64,000 nt of DNA, taken from NCBI GenBank assembly GCA_032718475.1, contig JAUCBJ010003501.1:28501-92500 (forward strand), written 5' to 3'. The translations under genes and the position numbers were made by a program. Source of the DNA: Nemertoderma westbladi. Its lineage: Eukaryota; Xenacoelomorpha; Nemertodermatida; Nemertodermatidae. A model generated the notes under the pieces. It was not told where the DNA came from. It did not search any database and was given only the letters and a program-made list of their open reading frames with translations. Positions 10,101-25,100 of this stretch are shown piece after piece (within the stretch, counting starts at the first letter, position 1; each line of letters starts with the position of its first letter).

Positions 10101-13100
10101 GATTGTGTTTTTAATGCCACACGAGCACAACACAAGTGATTGTGGTTTTTTTGTGCCACACGAGCACAACACAAGTGATTGTGTTTTTAGTGCCACACGA
10201 GCACAACACAAGTGATTGTTGTTTTATTGCCACACGAGCACAACACAAGTGATTGTGTTTTTAGTGCCACACGAGAACAACACAAGTGATTGTGTTTTTA
10301 GTGCCACACGAGCGCAACACAAGTGATTATGTTTTTAGTGCGACACGAGCACAACACAAGCGATTGTGTTTTCAGTGCCACACGAGCACAACACAAGTTA
10401 TTGTGTTTTTAGTGCCACACGAGCACAACACAAGTGATTGTGTTTTTAGTGCAACACGAGCACAACACAAGTGATAGTGTTTTTAGTGCCACACGAGCAC
10501 AACACAAGTTATTGTGTTTTTAGTGCCACACGAGCACAGCACAAGTGATTGTGTTTTTAGTGCAACACGATCACAACACAAGTGATTGTGTTTTTAGTGC
10601 CACACGAGCACAACACAAGTGATTGTGTTTTTAGTGCCACACGAGCACAACACAAGTGATTGTGGTTTTAGTGCCACACGAGCACAACACAAGTGATTGT
10701 GTTTTTAGTGCCACACGAGAACAACACAAGTGATTGTGTTTTTAGTGCCCCACGAGCACAACACAAGTTATTGTGTTTTTAGTGCCACACGAGCACAACA
10801 CAAGTTATTGTGTTTTTAGTGCAACACGAGCACAACACAAGTGATAGTGTTTTTAGTGCCACACGAGCACAACACAAGTTATTGTGTTTTTAGTGCCACA
10901 CGAGCACAACACAAGTGATTGTGTTTTTAGTGCCACACGAGCACAACACAAGTGATTGTGTTTTTAGTGCCCCACGAGCACAACACAAGTGATTGTGGTT
11001 TTAGTGCCACTCGAGCACAACACAAGTGATTGTGTTTTTAGTGCCCCACGAGCACAACACAAGTGATTGTGTTTTTAGTGCCCCACAAGCCAACACAATT
11101 GATTGTGTTTTTAGTGCAACACAAGCACAACACCAGTGATTGTGTTTTTAGTGCCCCACGAGCACAACACAAGTGATTGTTGTTTTAGTGCCACACGAGC
11201 ACAACATAAGTGATTGTGTTTTAGTGCCTCACGAGAACAACACAAGTGATTGTGTTTTTAGTGCCACACGAGCGCAACACAAGTGATTCTGTTTTAATGC
11301 GACACGAGCGCAACACAAGCGATTGTGTTTTTAGTGCCACACGAGCACAACACAAGTTATTGTGTTTTTAGTGCCACACGAGCACAACACAAGTGATTGT
11401 GTTTTTAGTGCAACACGAGCACAACACAAGTAATTGTGTTTTTAGTGCAACACGAGCACAACACAAGTGATTGTGTTTTTAGTGCAACACGATCACAACA
11501 CAAGTGATTGTGTTTTTAGTGCCACACAAGCACAACACAAGTGATTGTGTTTTTAGTGCCACACGAGCACAACACAAGTGATTGTGTTTTTAGTGCCACA
11601 CGAGCACAACACAAGTGATTGTGTTTTTAGTGCCCCACGAGCACAACACAATGATTGTGGTTTTAGTGCCACACGAGCACAACACAAGTGATTGTGTTTT
11701 TAGTGCCCCACGAGCACAACACAAGTGATTGTGTTTTTAGTGCTCCACGAGCCAACACAAGTGATTGTGTTTTTAGTGCAACACGAGCACAACACAAGTG
11801 ATTGTGTTTTTACTGCCCCACGAGCACAACACAAGTGATTGTGTTTTAGTGCCACACGAGCACAACAGAAGTGATTGTATTTTTAGTGCGACACGAGCAC
11901 AACACACGCCATTGTGTTTTTAGTGACACACGAGCAAAACACAAGTGATTGTGTTTTTAGTACCCCACAAGCACAACACAAGTAATTGTGTTTTTAGTGC
12001 GACACGAGCACAACACAATTGATTGTGTTTTTAGTGCCCCACGAGCACAACACAAGTGATTTTTTTTTAGTGCCCCACGAGCACAACACAAGTGATTGTA
12101 GTTTTAGTGCCCCACGAGCACAACACAAGTGATTGTGTTTTTAGTGCCACACGAGCACAACACAAGTTATTGTGTTTTTAGTGCCCCACGAGCACAACAC
12201 AAGTGATTGTGGTTTTAGTGCCACTCGAGCACAACACAAGTGATTGTGTTTTTAGTGCCACACGAGCACAGCAGAAGTGATTGTATTTTTAGTGCGACAC
12301 GAGCACAACACACGCCATTGTGTTTTTAGTGACACACGAGCAAAACACAAGTGATTGTGTTTTTAGTGCCACACGAGCACAACACAAGTGATTGTATTTT
12401 TAGTGCCACACGAGCACAACACAAGTGATTGTGGTTTTAGTGCCACACGAGCACACAACACAAGTGATTGTGTTTTTAGTGCCACACGAGCACAACACAA
12501 GTGATTGTTGTTTTATTGCCACACGAGCACAACACAAGTGATTGTGTTTTTAGTGCCACACGAGCACAACACAAGTTATTGTGTTTTTAGTGCCCCACGA
12601 GCACAACACAAGTGATTGTGGTTTTAGTGCCACTCGAGCACAACACAAGTGATTGTGTTTTTAGTGCAACACGAGCACAACACAAGTGATAGTGTTTTTA
12701 GTGCCACACGAGCACAGCACAAGTGGTTGTGTTTTTAGTGCAACACGAGCACAACACAAGTGATAGTGTTTTTAGTGCCACACGAGCACAGCACAAGTGG
12801 TTGTGTTTTTAGTGCAACACGAGCACAACACAAGTGATAGTGTTTTTAGTGCCACACGAGCACAGCACAAGTGATTGTGTTTTTAGTGCAACACGATCAC
12901 AACACAAGTGATTGTGTTTTTAGTGCCACACGAGCACAACACAAGAGATTGTGTTTTTAGTGCCACACGAGCACAACACAAGTGATTGTGGTTTTAGTGC
13001 CACACGAGCACAACACAAGTGATTGTGTTTTTAGTGCCACACGAGCACAACACAAGTGATTGTGTTTTTAGTGCCCCACGAGCACAACACAAGTTATTGT

Positions 13101-16100
13101 GTTTTTAGTGCCACACGAGCACAACACAAGTGATTGTGTTTTTAGTGCAACACGAGCACAACACAAGTGATAGTGTTTTTAGTGCCACACGAGCACAACA
13201 CAAGTTATTGTGTTTTTAGTGCCACACGAGCACAACACAAGTGATTGTGTTTTTAGTGCCACACGAGCACAACACAAGTGATTGTGTTTTTAGTGCCCCA
13301 CGAGCACAACACAAGTGATTGTGGTTTTAGTGCCACTCGAGCACAACCCAAGTGATTGTGTTTTTAGTGCCCCACGAGCACAACACAAGTGATTGTGTTT
13401 TTAGTGCCCCACAAGCCAACACAAGTGATTGTGTTTTTAGTGCAACACAAGCACAACACCAGTGATTGTGTTTTTAGTGCCCCACGAGCACAACACAAGT
13501 GATTGTTGTTTTAGTGCCACGCGAGCACAACATAAGTGATTGTGTTTTAGTGCCTCACGAGAACAACACAAGTGATTGTGTTTTTAGTGCCCCACGAGCA
13601 CAACACAAGTGATAGTGTTTTTAGTGCCACACGAGCACAACATAAGTGATTGTGTTTTTAGTGCCACACGAGCACAACACAAGTGATTGTGTTTTTAGTG
13701 CCCCATCAGCACAACACAAGTGATTGTGTTTTTAGTGCCACACGAGCACAACACAAGTGATTGTGGTTTTTTTGTGCCACACGAGCACAACACAAGTGAT
13801 TGTGTTTTTAGTGCCACACGAGCACAACACAAGTGATTGTTGTTTTATTGCCACACGAGCACAACACAAGTGATTGTGTTTTTAGTGCCACACGAGAACA
13901 ACACAAGTGATTGTGTTTTTAGTGCCACACGAGCGCAACACAAGTGATTCTGTTTTTAGTGCGACACGAGCACAACACAAGCGATTGTGTTTTCAGTGCC
14001 ACACGAGCACAACACAAGTTATTGTGTTTTTAGTGCCACACGAGCACAACACAAGTGATTGTGTTTTTAGTGCAACACGAGCACAACACAAGTGATAGTG
14101 TTTTTAGTGCCACACGAGCACAACACAAGTTATTGTGTTTTTAGTGCCACACGAGCACAGCACAAGTGATTGTGTTTTTAGTGCAACACGATCACAACAC
14201 AAGTGATTGTGTTTTTAGTGCCACACGAGCACAACACAAGTGATTGTGTTTTTAGTGCCACACGAGCACAACACAAGTGATTGTGGTTTTAGTGCCACAC
14301 GAGCACAACACAAGTGATTGTGTTTTTAGTGCCACACGAGAACAACACAAGTGATTGTGTTTTTAGTGCCCCACGAGCACAACACAAGTTATTGTGTTTT
14401 TAGTGCCACACGAGCACAACACAAGTTATTGTGTTTTTAGTGCAACACGAGCACAACACAAGTGATAGTGTTTTTAGTGCCACACGAGCACAACACAAGT
14501 TATTGTGTTTTTAGTGCCACACGAGCGCAACACAAGTGATTATGTTTTTAGTGCGACACGAGCACAACACAAGCGATTGTGTTTTCAGTGCCACACGAGC
14601 ACAACACAAGTTATTGTGTTTTTAGTGCCACACGAGCACAACACAAGTGATTGTGTTTTTAGTGCAACACGAGCACAACACAAGTGATAGTGTTTTTAGT
14701 GCCACACGAGCACAACACAAGTTATTGTGTTTTTAGTGCCACACGAGCACAGCACAAGTGATTGTGTTTTTAGTGCAACACGATCACAACACAAGTGATT
14801 GTGTTTTTAGTGCCACACGAGCACAACACAAGTGATTGTGTTTTTAGTGCCACACGAGCACAACACAAGTGATTGTGGTTTTAGTGCCACACGAGCACAA
14901 CACAAGTGATTGTGTTTTTAGTGCCACACGAGAACAACACAAGTGATTGTGTTTTTAGTGCCCCACGAGCACAACACAAGTTATTGTGTTTTTAGTGCCA
15001 CACGAGCACAACACAAGTTATTGTGTTTTTAGTGCAACACGAGCACAACACAAGTGATAGTGTTTTTAGTGCCACACGAGCACAACACAAGTTATTGTGT
15101 TTTTAGTGCCACACGAGCACAACACAAGTGATTGTGTTTTTAGTGCCACACGAGCACAACACAAGTGATTGTGTTTTTAGTGCCCCACGAGCACAACACA
15201 AGTGATTGTGGTTTTAGTGCCACTCGAGCACAACACAAGTGATTGTGTTTTTAGTGCCCCACGAGCACAACACAAGTGATTGTGTTTTTAGTGCCCCACA
15301 AGCCAACACAATTGATTGTGTTTTTAGTGCAACACAAGCACAACACCAGTGATTGTGTTTTTAGTGCCCCACGAGCACAACACAAGTGATTGTTGTTTTA
15401 GTGCCACACGAGCACAACATAAGTGATTGTGTTTTAGTGCCTCACGAGAACAACACAAGTGATTGTGTTTTTAGTGCCACACGAGCGCAACACAAGTGAT
15501 TCTGTTTTAATGCGACACGAGCGCAACACAAGCGATTGTGTTTTTAGTGCCACACGAGCACAACACAAGTTATTGTGTTTTTAGTGCCACACGAGCACAA
15601 CACAAGTGATTGTGTTTTTAGTGCAACACGAGCACAACACAAGTAATTGTGTTTTTAGTGCAACACGAGCACAACACAAGTGATTGTGTTTTTAGTGCAA
15701 CACGATCACAACACAAGTGATTGTGTTTTTAGTGCCACACAAGCACAACACAAGTGATTGTGTTTTTAGTGCCACACGAGCACAACACAAGTGATTGTGT
15801 TTTTAGTGCCACACGAGCACAACACAAGTGATTGTGTTTTTAGTGCCCCACGAGCACAACACAATGATTGTGGTTTTAGTGCCACACGAGCACAACACAA
15901 GTGATTGTGTTTTTAGTGCCCCACGAGCACAACACAAGTGATTGTGTTTTTAGTGCTCCACGAGCCAACACAAGTGATTGTGTTTTTAGTGCAACACGAG
16001 CACAACACAAGTGATTGTGTTTTTACTGCCCCACGAGCACAACACAAGTGATTGTGTTTTAGTGCCACACGAGCACAACAGAAGTGATTGTATTTTTAGT

Positions 16101-19100
16101 GCGACACGAGCACAACACACGCCATTGTGTTTTTAGTGACACACGAGCAAAACACAAGTGATTGTGTTTTTAGTACCCCACAAGCACAACACAAGTAATT
16201 GTGTTTTTAGTGCGACACGAGCACAACACAATTGATTGTGTTTTTAGTGCCCCACGAGCACAACACAAGTGATTTTTTTTTAGTGCCCCACGAGCACAAC
16301 ACAAGTGATTGTAGTTTTAGTGCCCCACGAGCACAACACAAGTGATTGTGTTTTTAGTGCCACACGAGCACAGCACAACTGATTATGTTTTTAGTGCGAC
16401 ACGAGCACAACACACGCCATTGTGTTTTTAGTGACACACGAGCAAAACACAAGTGATTGTGTTTTTAGTGCCACACGAGCACAACACAAGTGATTGTATT
16501 TTTAGTGCCACACGAGCACAACACAAGTGATTGTGGTTTTAGTGCCACACGAGCACACAACACAAGTGATTGTGTTTTTAGTGCCACACGAGCACAACAC
16601 AAGTGATTGTTGTTTTATTGCCACACGAGCACAACACAAGTGATTGTGTTTTTAGTGCCACACGAGCACAACACAAGTTATTGTGTTTTTAGTGCCCCAC
16701 GAGCACAACACAAGTGATTGTGGTTTTAGTGCCACTCGAGCACAACACAAGTGATTGTGTTTTTAGTGCAACACGAGCACAACACAAGTGATAGTGTTTT
16801 TAGTGCCACACGAGCACAGCACAAGTGGTTGTGTTTTTAGTGCAACACGAGCACAACACAAGTGATAGTGTTTTTAGTGCCACACGAGCACAGCACAAGT
16901 GGTTGTGTTTTTAGTGCAACACGAGCACAACACAAGTGATAGTGTTTTTAGTGCCACACGAGCACAGCACAAGTGATTGTGTTTTTAGTGCAACACGATC
17001 ACAACACAAGTGATTGTGTTTTTAGTGCCACACGAGCACAACACAAGAGATTGTGTTTTTAGTGCCACACGAGCACAACACAAGTGATTGTGGTTTTAGT
17101 GCCACACGAGCACAACACAAGTGATTGTGTTTTTAGTGCCACACGAGCACAACACAAGTGATTGTGTTTTTAGTGCCCCACGAGCACAACACAAGTTATT
17201 GTGTTTTTAGTGCCACACGAGCACAACACAAGTGATTGTGTTTTTAGTGCAACACGAGCACAACACAAGTGATAGTGTTTTTAGTGCCACACGAGCACAA
17301 CACAAGTTATTGTGTTTTTAGTGCCACACGAGCACAACACAAGTGATTGTGTTTTTAGTGCCACACGAGCACAACACAAGTGATTGTGTTTTTAGTGCCC
17401 CACGAGCACATCACAAGTGATTGTGGTTTTAGTGCCACTCGAGCACAACCCAAGTGATAGTGTTTTTAGTGCCACACGAGCACAACATAAGTGATTGTGT
17501 TTTTAGTGCCACACGAGCACAACACAAGTGATTGTGTTTTTAGTGCCCCATCAGCACAACACAAGTGATTGTGTTTTTAGTGCCACACGAGCACAACACA
17601 AGTGATTGTGGTTTTTTTGTGCCACACGAGCACAACACAAGTGATTGTGTTTTTAGTGCCACACGAGCACAACACAAGTGATTGTTGTTTTATTGCCACA
17701 CGAGCACAACACAAGTGATTGTGTTTTTAGTGCCACACGAGAACAACACAAGTGATTGTGTTTTTAGTGCCACACGAGCGCAACACAAGTGATTCTGTTT
17801 TTAGTGCGACACGAGCACAACACAAGCGATTGTGTTTTCAGTGCCACACGAGCACAACACAAGTTATTGTGTTTTTAGTGCCACACGAGCACAACACAAG
17901 TGATTGTGTTTTTAGTGCAACACGAGCACAACACAAGTGATAGTGTTTTTAGTGCCACACGAGCACAACACAAGTTATTGTGTTTTTAGTGCCACACGAG
18001 CACAGCACAAGTGATTGTGTTTTTAGTGCAACACGATCACAACACAAGTGATTGTGTTTTTAGTGCCACACGAGCACAACACAAGTGATTGTGTTTTTAG
18101 TGCCACACGAGCACAACACAAGTGATTGTGGTTTTAGTGCCACACGAGCACAACACAAGTGATTGTGTTTTTAGTGCCACACGAGAACAACACAAGTGAT
18201 TGTGTTTTTAGTGCCCCACGAGCACAACACAAGTTATTGTGTTTTTAGTGCCACACGAGCACAACACAAGTTATTGTGTTTTTAGTGCAACACGAGCACA
18301 ACACAAGTGATAGTGTTTTTAGTGCCACACGAGCACAACACAAGTTATTGTGTTTTTAGTGCCACACGAGCACAACACAAGTGATTGTGTTTTTAGTGCC
18401 ACACGAGCACAACACAAGTGATTGTGTTTTTAGTGCCCCACGAGCACAACACAAGTGATTGTGGTTTTAGTGCCACTCGAGCACAACACAAGTGATTGTG
18501 TTTTTAGTGCCCCACGAGCACAACACAAGTGATTGTGTTTTTAGTGCCCCACAAGCCAACACAATTGATTGTGTTTTTAGTGCAACACAAGCACAACACC
18601 AGTGATTGTGTTTTTAGTGCCCCACGAGCACAACACAAGTGATTGTTGTTTTAGTGCCGCACGAGCACAACATAAGTGATTGTGTTTTAGTGCCTCACGA
18701 GAACAACACAAGTGATTGTGTTTTTAGTGCCACACGAGCGCAACACAAGTGATTCTGTTTTAATGCGACACGAGCGCAACACAAGCGATTGTGTTTTTAG
18801 TGCCACACGAGCACAACACAAGTTATTGTGTTTTTAGTGCCACACGAGCACAACACAAGTGATTGTGTTTTTAGTGCAACACGAGCACAACACAAGTGAT
18901 GGAGTTTTTAGTGCCACACGAGCACAACACAAGTTAGTATGTTTTTAGTGCCACACGAGCACAACACAAGTAATTGTGTTTTTAGTGCAACACGATCACA
19001 ACACAAGTGATTGTGTTTTTAGTGCCACACAAGCACAACACAAGTGATTGTGTTTTTAGTGCCACACGAGCACAACACAAGTGATTGTGGTTTTAGTGCC

Positions 19101-22100
19101 ACACGAGCACAACACAAGTGATTGTGTTTTTAGTGCCACACGAGCACAACACAAGTGATTGTGTTTTTAGTGCCCCACGAGCACAACACAATGATTGTGG
19201 TTTTAGTGCCACACGAGCACAACACAAGTGATTGTGTTTTTAGTGCCCCACGAGCACAACACAAGTGATTGTGTTTTTAGTGCTCCACGAGCCAACACAA
19301 GTGATTGTGTTTTTAGTGCAACACGAGCACAACACAAGTGATTGTGTTTTTACTGCCCCACGAGCACAACACAAGTGATTGTGTTTTAGTGCCACACGAG
19401 CACAACAGAAGTGATTGTATTTTTAGTGCGACACGAGCACAACACACGCCATTGTGTTTTTAGTGACACACGAGCAAAACACAAGTGATTGTGTTTTTAG
19501 TACCCCACAAGCACAACACAAGTAATTGTGTTTTTAGTGCGACACGAGCACAACACAATTGATTGTGTTTTTAGTGCCCCACGAGCACAACACAAGTGAT
19601 TTTTTTTTAGTGCCCCACGAGCACAACACAAGTGATTGTATTTTTAGTGCCCCACGAGCACAACACAAGTGATTGTGTTTTTAGTGCCACACGAGCACAG
19701 CACAACTGATTATGTTTTTAGTGCGACACGAGCACAACACACGCCATTGTGTTTTTAGTGACACACGAGCAAAACACAAGTGATTGTGTTTTTAGTGCCA
19801 CACGAGCACAACACAAGTGATTGTATTTTTAGTGCCACACGAGCACAACACAAGTGATTGTGGTTTTAGTGCCACACGAGCACACAACATAAGTGATTGT
19901 GTTTTTAGTGCCACACGAGCACAACACAAGTGATTGTTGTTTTATTGCCACACGAGCACAACACAAGTGATTGTGTTTTTAGTGCCACACGAGCACAACA
20001 CAAGTTATTGTGTTTTTAGTGCCCCACGAGCACAACACAAGTGATTGTGGTTTTAGTGCCACTCGAGCACAACACAAGTGATTGTGTTTTTAGTGCAACA
20101 CGAGCACAACACAAGTGATAGTGTTTTTAGTGCCACACGAGCACAGCACAAGTGGTTGTGTTTTTAGTGCAACACGAGCACAACACAAGTGATAGTGTTT
20201 TTAGTGCCACACGAGCACAGCACAAGTCGTTGTGTTTTTAGTGCAACACGAGCACAACACAAGTGATAGTGTTTTTAGTGCCACACGAGCACAGCACAAG
20301 TGATTGTGTTTTTAGTGCAACACGATCACAACACAAGTGATTGTGTTTTTAGTGCCACACGAGCACAACACAAGTGATTGTGTTTTTAGTGCCACACGAG
20401 CACAACACAAGTGATTGTGGTTTTAGTGCCACACGAGCACAACACAAGTGATTGTGTTTTTAGTGCCACACGAGCACAACACAAGTGATTGTGTTTTTAG
20501 TGCCCCACGAGCACAACACAAGTTATTGTGTTTTTAGTGCCACACGAGCACAACACAAGTGATTGTGTTTTTAGTGCAACACGAGCACAACACAAGTGAT
20601 AGTGTTTTTAGTGCCACACGAGCACAACACAAGTTATTGTGTTTTTAGTGCCACACGAGCACAACACAAGTGATTGTGTTTTTAGTGCCACACGAGCACA
20701 ACACAAGTGATTGTGTTTTTAGTGCCCCACGAGCACAACACAAGTGATTGTGGTTTTAGTGCCACTCGAGCACAACCCAAGTGATTGTGTTTTTAGTGCC
20801 CCACGAGCACAACACAAGTGATTGTGTTTTTAGTGCCCCACAAGCCAACACAAGTGATTGTGTTTTTAGTGCAACACAAGCACAACACCAGTGATTGTGT
20901 TTTTAGTGCCCCACGAGCACAACACAAGTGATTGTTGTTTTAGTGCCACACGAGCACAACATAAGTGATTGTGTTTTAGTGCCTCACGAGAACAACACAA
21001 GTGATTGTGTTTTTAGTGCCACACGAGCGCAACACAAGTGATTCTGTTTTAATGCGACACGAGCGCAACACAAGCGATTGTGTTTTTAGTGCCACACGAG
21101 CACAACACAAGTGATTGTGGTTTTAGTGCCACACGAGCACAACACAAGTGATTGTGTTTTTAGTGCCACACGAGCACAACACAAGTGATTGTGTTTTTAG
21201 TGCCCCACGAGCACAACACAATGATTGTGGTTTTAGTGCCACACGAGCACAACACAAGTGATTGTGTTTTTAGTGCCCCACGAGCACAACACAAGTGATT
21301 GTGTTTTTAGTGCTCCACGAGCCAACACAAGTGATTGTGTTTTTAGTGCAACACGAGCACAACACAAGTGATTGTGTTTTTACTGCCCCACGAGCACAAC
21401 ACAAGTGATTGTGTTTTAGTGCCACACGAGCACAACAGAAGTGATTGTATTTTTAGTGCGACACGAGCACAACACACGCCATTGTGTTTTTAGTGACACA
21501 CGAGCAAAACACAAGTGATTGTGTTTTTAGTACCCCACAAGCACAACACAAGTAATTGTGTTTTTAGTGCGACACGAGCACAACACAATTGATTGTGTTT
21601 TTAGTGCCCCACGAGCACAACACAAGTGATTTTTTTTTTGTGCCCCACGAGCACAACACAAGTGATTGTATTTTTAGTGCCCCACGAGCACAACACAAGT
21701 GATTGTGTTTTTAGTGCCACACGAGCACAGCACAACTGATTATGTTTTTAGTGCGACACGAGCACAACACACGCCATTGTGTTTTTAGTGACACACGAGC
21801 AAAACACAAGTGATTGTGTTTTTAGTGCCACACGAGCACAACACAAGTGATTGTATTTTTAGTGCCACACGAGCACAACACAAGTGATTGTGGTTTTAGT
21901 GCCACACGAGCACACAACACAAGTGATTGTGTTTTTAGTGCCACACGAGCACAACACAAGTGATTGTTGTTTTATTGCCACACGAGCACAACACAAGTGA
22001 TTGTGTTTTTAGTGCCACACGAGCACAACACAAGTTATTGTGTTTTTAGTGCCCCACGAGCACAACACAAGTGATTGTGGTTTTAGTGCCACTCGAGCAC

Positions 22101-25100
22101 AACACAAGTGATTGTGTTTTTAGTGCAACACGAGCACAACACAAGTGATAGTGTTTTTAGTGCCACACGAGCACAGCACAAGTGGTTGTGTTTTTAGTGC
22201 AACACGAGCACAACACAAGTGATAGTGTTTTTAGTGCCACACGAGCACAGCACAAATGGTTGTGTTTTTAGTGCAACACGAGCACAACACAAGTGATAGT
22301 GTTTTTAGTGCCACACGAGCGCAGCACAAGTGATTGTGTTTTTAGTGCAACACGATCACAACACAAGTGATTGTGTTTTTAGTGCCACACGAGCACAACA
22401 CAAGTGATTGTGTTTTTAGTGCCACACGAGCACAACACAAGTGATTGTGGTTTTAGTGCCACACGAGCACAACACAAGTGATTGTGTTTTTAGTGCCACA
22501 CGAGCACAACACAAGTGATTGTGTTTTTAGTGCCCCACGAGCACAACACAAGTTATTGTGTTTTTAGTGCCACACGAGCACAACACAAGTGATTGTGTTT
22601 TTAGTGCAACACGAGCACAACACAAGTGATAGTGTTTTTAGTGCCACACGAGCACAACACAAGTTATTGTGTTTTTAGTGCCACACGAGCACAACACAAG
22701 TGATTGTGTTTTTAGTGCCACACGAGCACAACACAAGTGATTGTGTTTTTAGTGCCCCACGAGCACAACACAAGTGATTGTGGTTTTAGTGCCACTCGAG
22801 CACAACCCAAGTGATTGTGTTTTTAGTGCCCCACGAGCACAACACAAGTGATTGTGTTTTTAGTGCCCCACAAGCCAACACAAGTGATTGTGTTTTTAGT
22901 GCAACACAAGCACAACACCAGTGATTGTGTTTTTAGTGCCCCACGAGCACAACACAAGTGATTGTGTTTTTAGTGCCACACGAGCACAACACAAGTTATT
23001 GTGTTTTTAGTGCCCCACGAGCACAACACAAGTGATTGTGGTTTTAGTGCCACTCGAGCACAACACAAGTGATTGTGTTTTTAGTGCAACACGAGCACAA
23101 CACAAGTGATAGTGTTTTTAGTGCCACACGAGCACAGCACAAGTGGTTGTGTTTTTAGTGCAACACGAGCACAACACAAGTGATAGTGTTTTTAGTGCCA
23201 CACGAGCACAGCACAAGTGGTTGTGTTTTTAGTGCAACACGAGCACAACACAAGTGATAGTGTTTTTAGTGCCACACGAGCACAGCACAAGTGATTGTGT
23301 TTTTAGTGCAACACGATCACAACACAAGTGATTGTGTTTTTAGTGCCACACGAGCACAACACAAGTGATTGTGTTTTTAGTGCCACACGAGCACAACACA
23401 AGTGATTGTGGTTTTAGTGCCACACGAGCACAACACAAGTGATTGTGTTTTTAGTGCCACACGAGCACAACACAAGTGATTGTGTTTTTAGTGCCCCACG
23501 AGCACAACACAAGTTATTGTGTTTTTAGTGCCACACGAGCACAACACAAGTGATTGTGTTTTTAGTGCCACACGAGCACAACACAAGTTATTGTGTTTTT
23601 AGTGCCACACGAGCACAACACAAGTGATTGTGTTTTTAGTGCCACACGAGCACAACACAAGTTATTGTGTTTTTAGTGCCACACGAGCACAACACAAGTG
23701 ATTGTGTTTTTAGTGCCACACGAGCACAACACAAGTGATTGTGTTTTTAGTGCCCCACGAGCACAACACAAGTGATTGTGGTTTTAGTGCCACTCGAGCA
23801 CAACCCAAGTGATTGTGTTTTTAGTGCCCCATGAGCACAACACAAGTGATTGTGTTTTTAGTGCCCCACAAGCCAACACAAGTGATTGTGTTTTTAGTGC
23901 AACACGAGCACAACACAAGTGATGGAGTTTTTAGTGCCACACGAGCACAACACAAGTTAGTATGTTTTTAGTGCCACACGAGCACAACACAAGTGATTGT
24001 GTTTTTAGTGCAACACGATCACAACACAAGTGATTGTGTTTTTAGTGCCACACAAGCACAACACAAGTGATTGTGTTTTTAGTGCCACACGAGCACAACA
24101 CAAGTGATTGTGGTTTTAGTGCCACACGAGCACAACACAAGTGATTGTGTTTTTAGTGCCACACGAGCACAACACAAGTGATTGTGTTTTTAGTGCCCCA
24201 CGAGCACAACACAATGATTGTGGTTTTAGTGCCACACGAGCACAACACAAGTGATTGTGTTTTTAGTGCCCCACGAGCACAACACAAGTGATTGTGTTTT
24301 TAGTGCTCCACGAGCCAACACAAGTGATTGTGTTTTTAGTGCAACACGAGCACAACACAAGTGATTGTGTTTTTACTGCCCCACGAGCACAACACAAGTG
24401 ATTGTGTTTTAGTGCCACACGAGCACAACAGAAGTGATTGTATTTTTAGTGCGACACGAGCACAACACACGCCATTGCGTTTTTAGTGACACACGAGCAA
24501 AACACAAGTGATTGTGTTTTTAGTACCCCACAAGCACAACACAAGTAATTGTGTTTTTAGTGCGACACGAGCACAACACAATTGATTGTGTTTTTAGTGC
24601 CCCACGAGCACAACACAAGTGATTTTTTTTTTAGTGCCCCACGAGCACAACACAAGTGATTGTATTTTTAGTGCCCCACGAGCACAACACAAGTGATTGT
24701 GTTTTTAGTGCCACACGAGCACAGCACAACTGATTATGTTTTTAGTGCGACACGAGCACAACACACGCCATTGTGTTTTTAGTGACACACGAGCAAAACA
24801 CAAGTGATTGTGTTTTTAGTGCCACACGAGCACAACACAAGTGATTGTATTTTTAGTGCCACACGAGCACAACACAAGTGATTGTGTTTTTAGTGCCACA
24901 CGAGCACAACACAAGTGATTGTGGTTTTAGTGCCACACGAGCACAACACAAGTGATTGTGTTTTTAGTGCCACACGAGCACAACACAAGTGATTGTGTTT
25001 TTAGTGCCCCACGAGCACAACACAATGATTGTGGTTTTAGTGCCACACGAGCACAACACAAGTGATTGTGTTTTTAGTGCCCCACGAGCACAACACAAGT

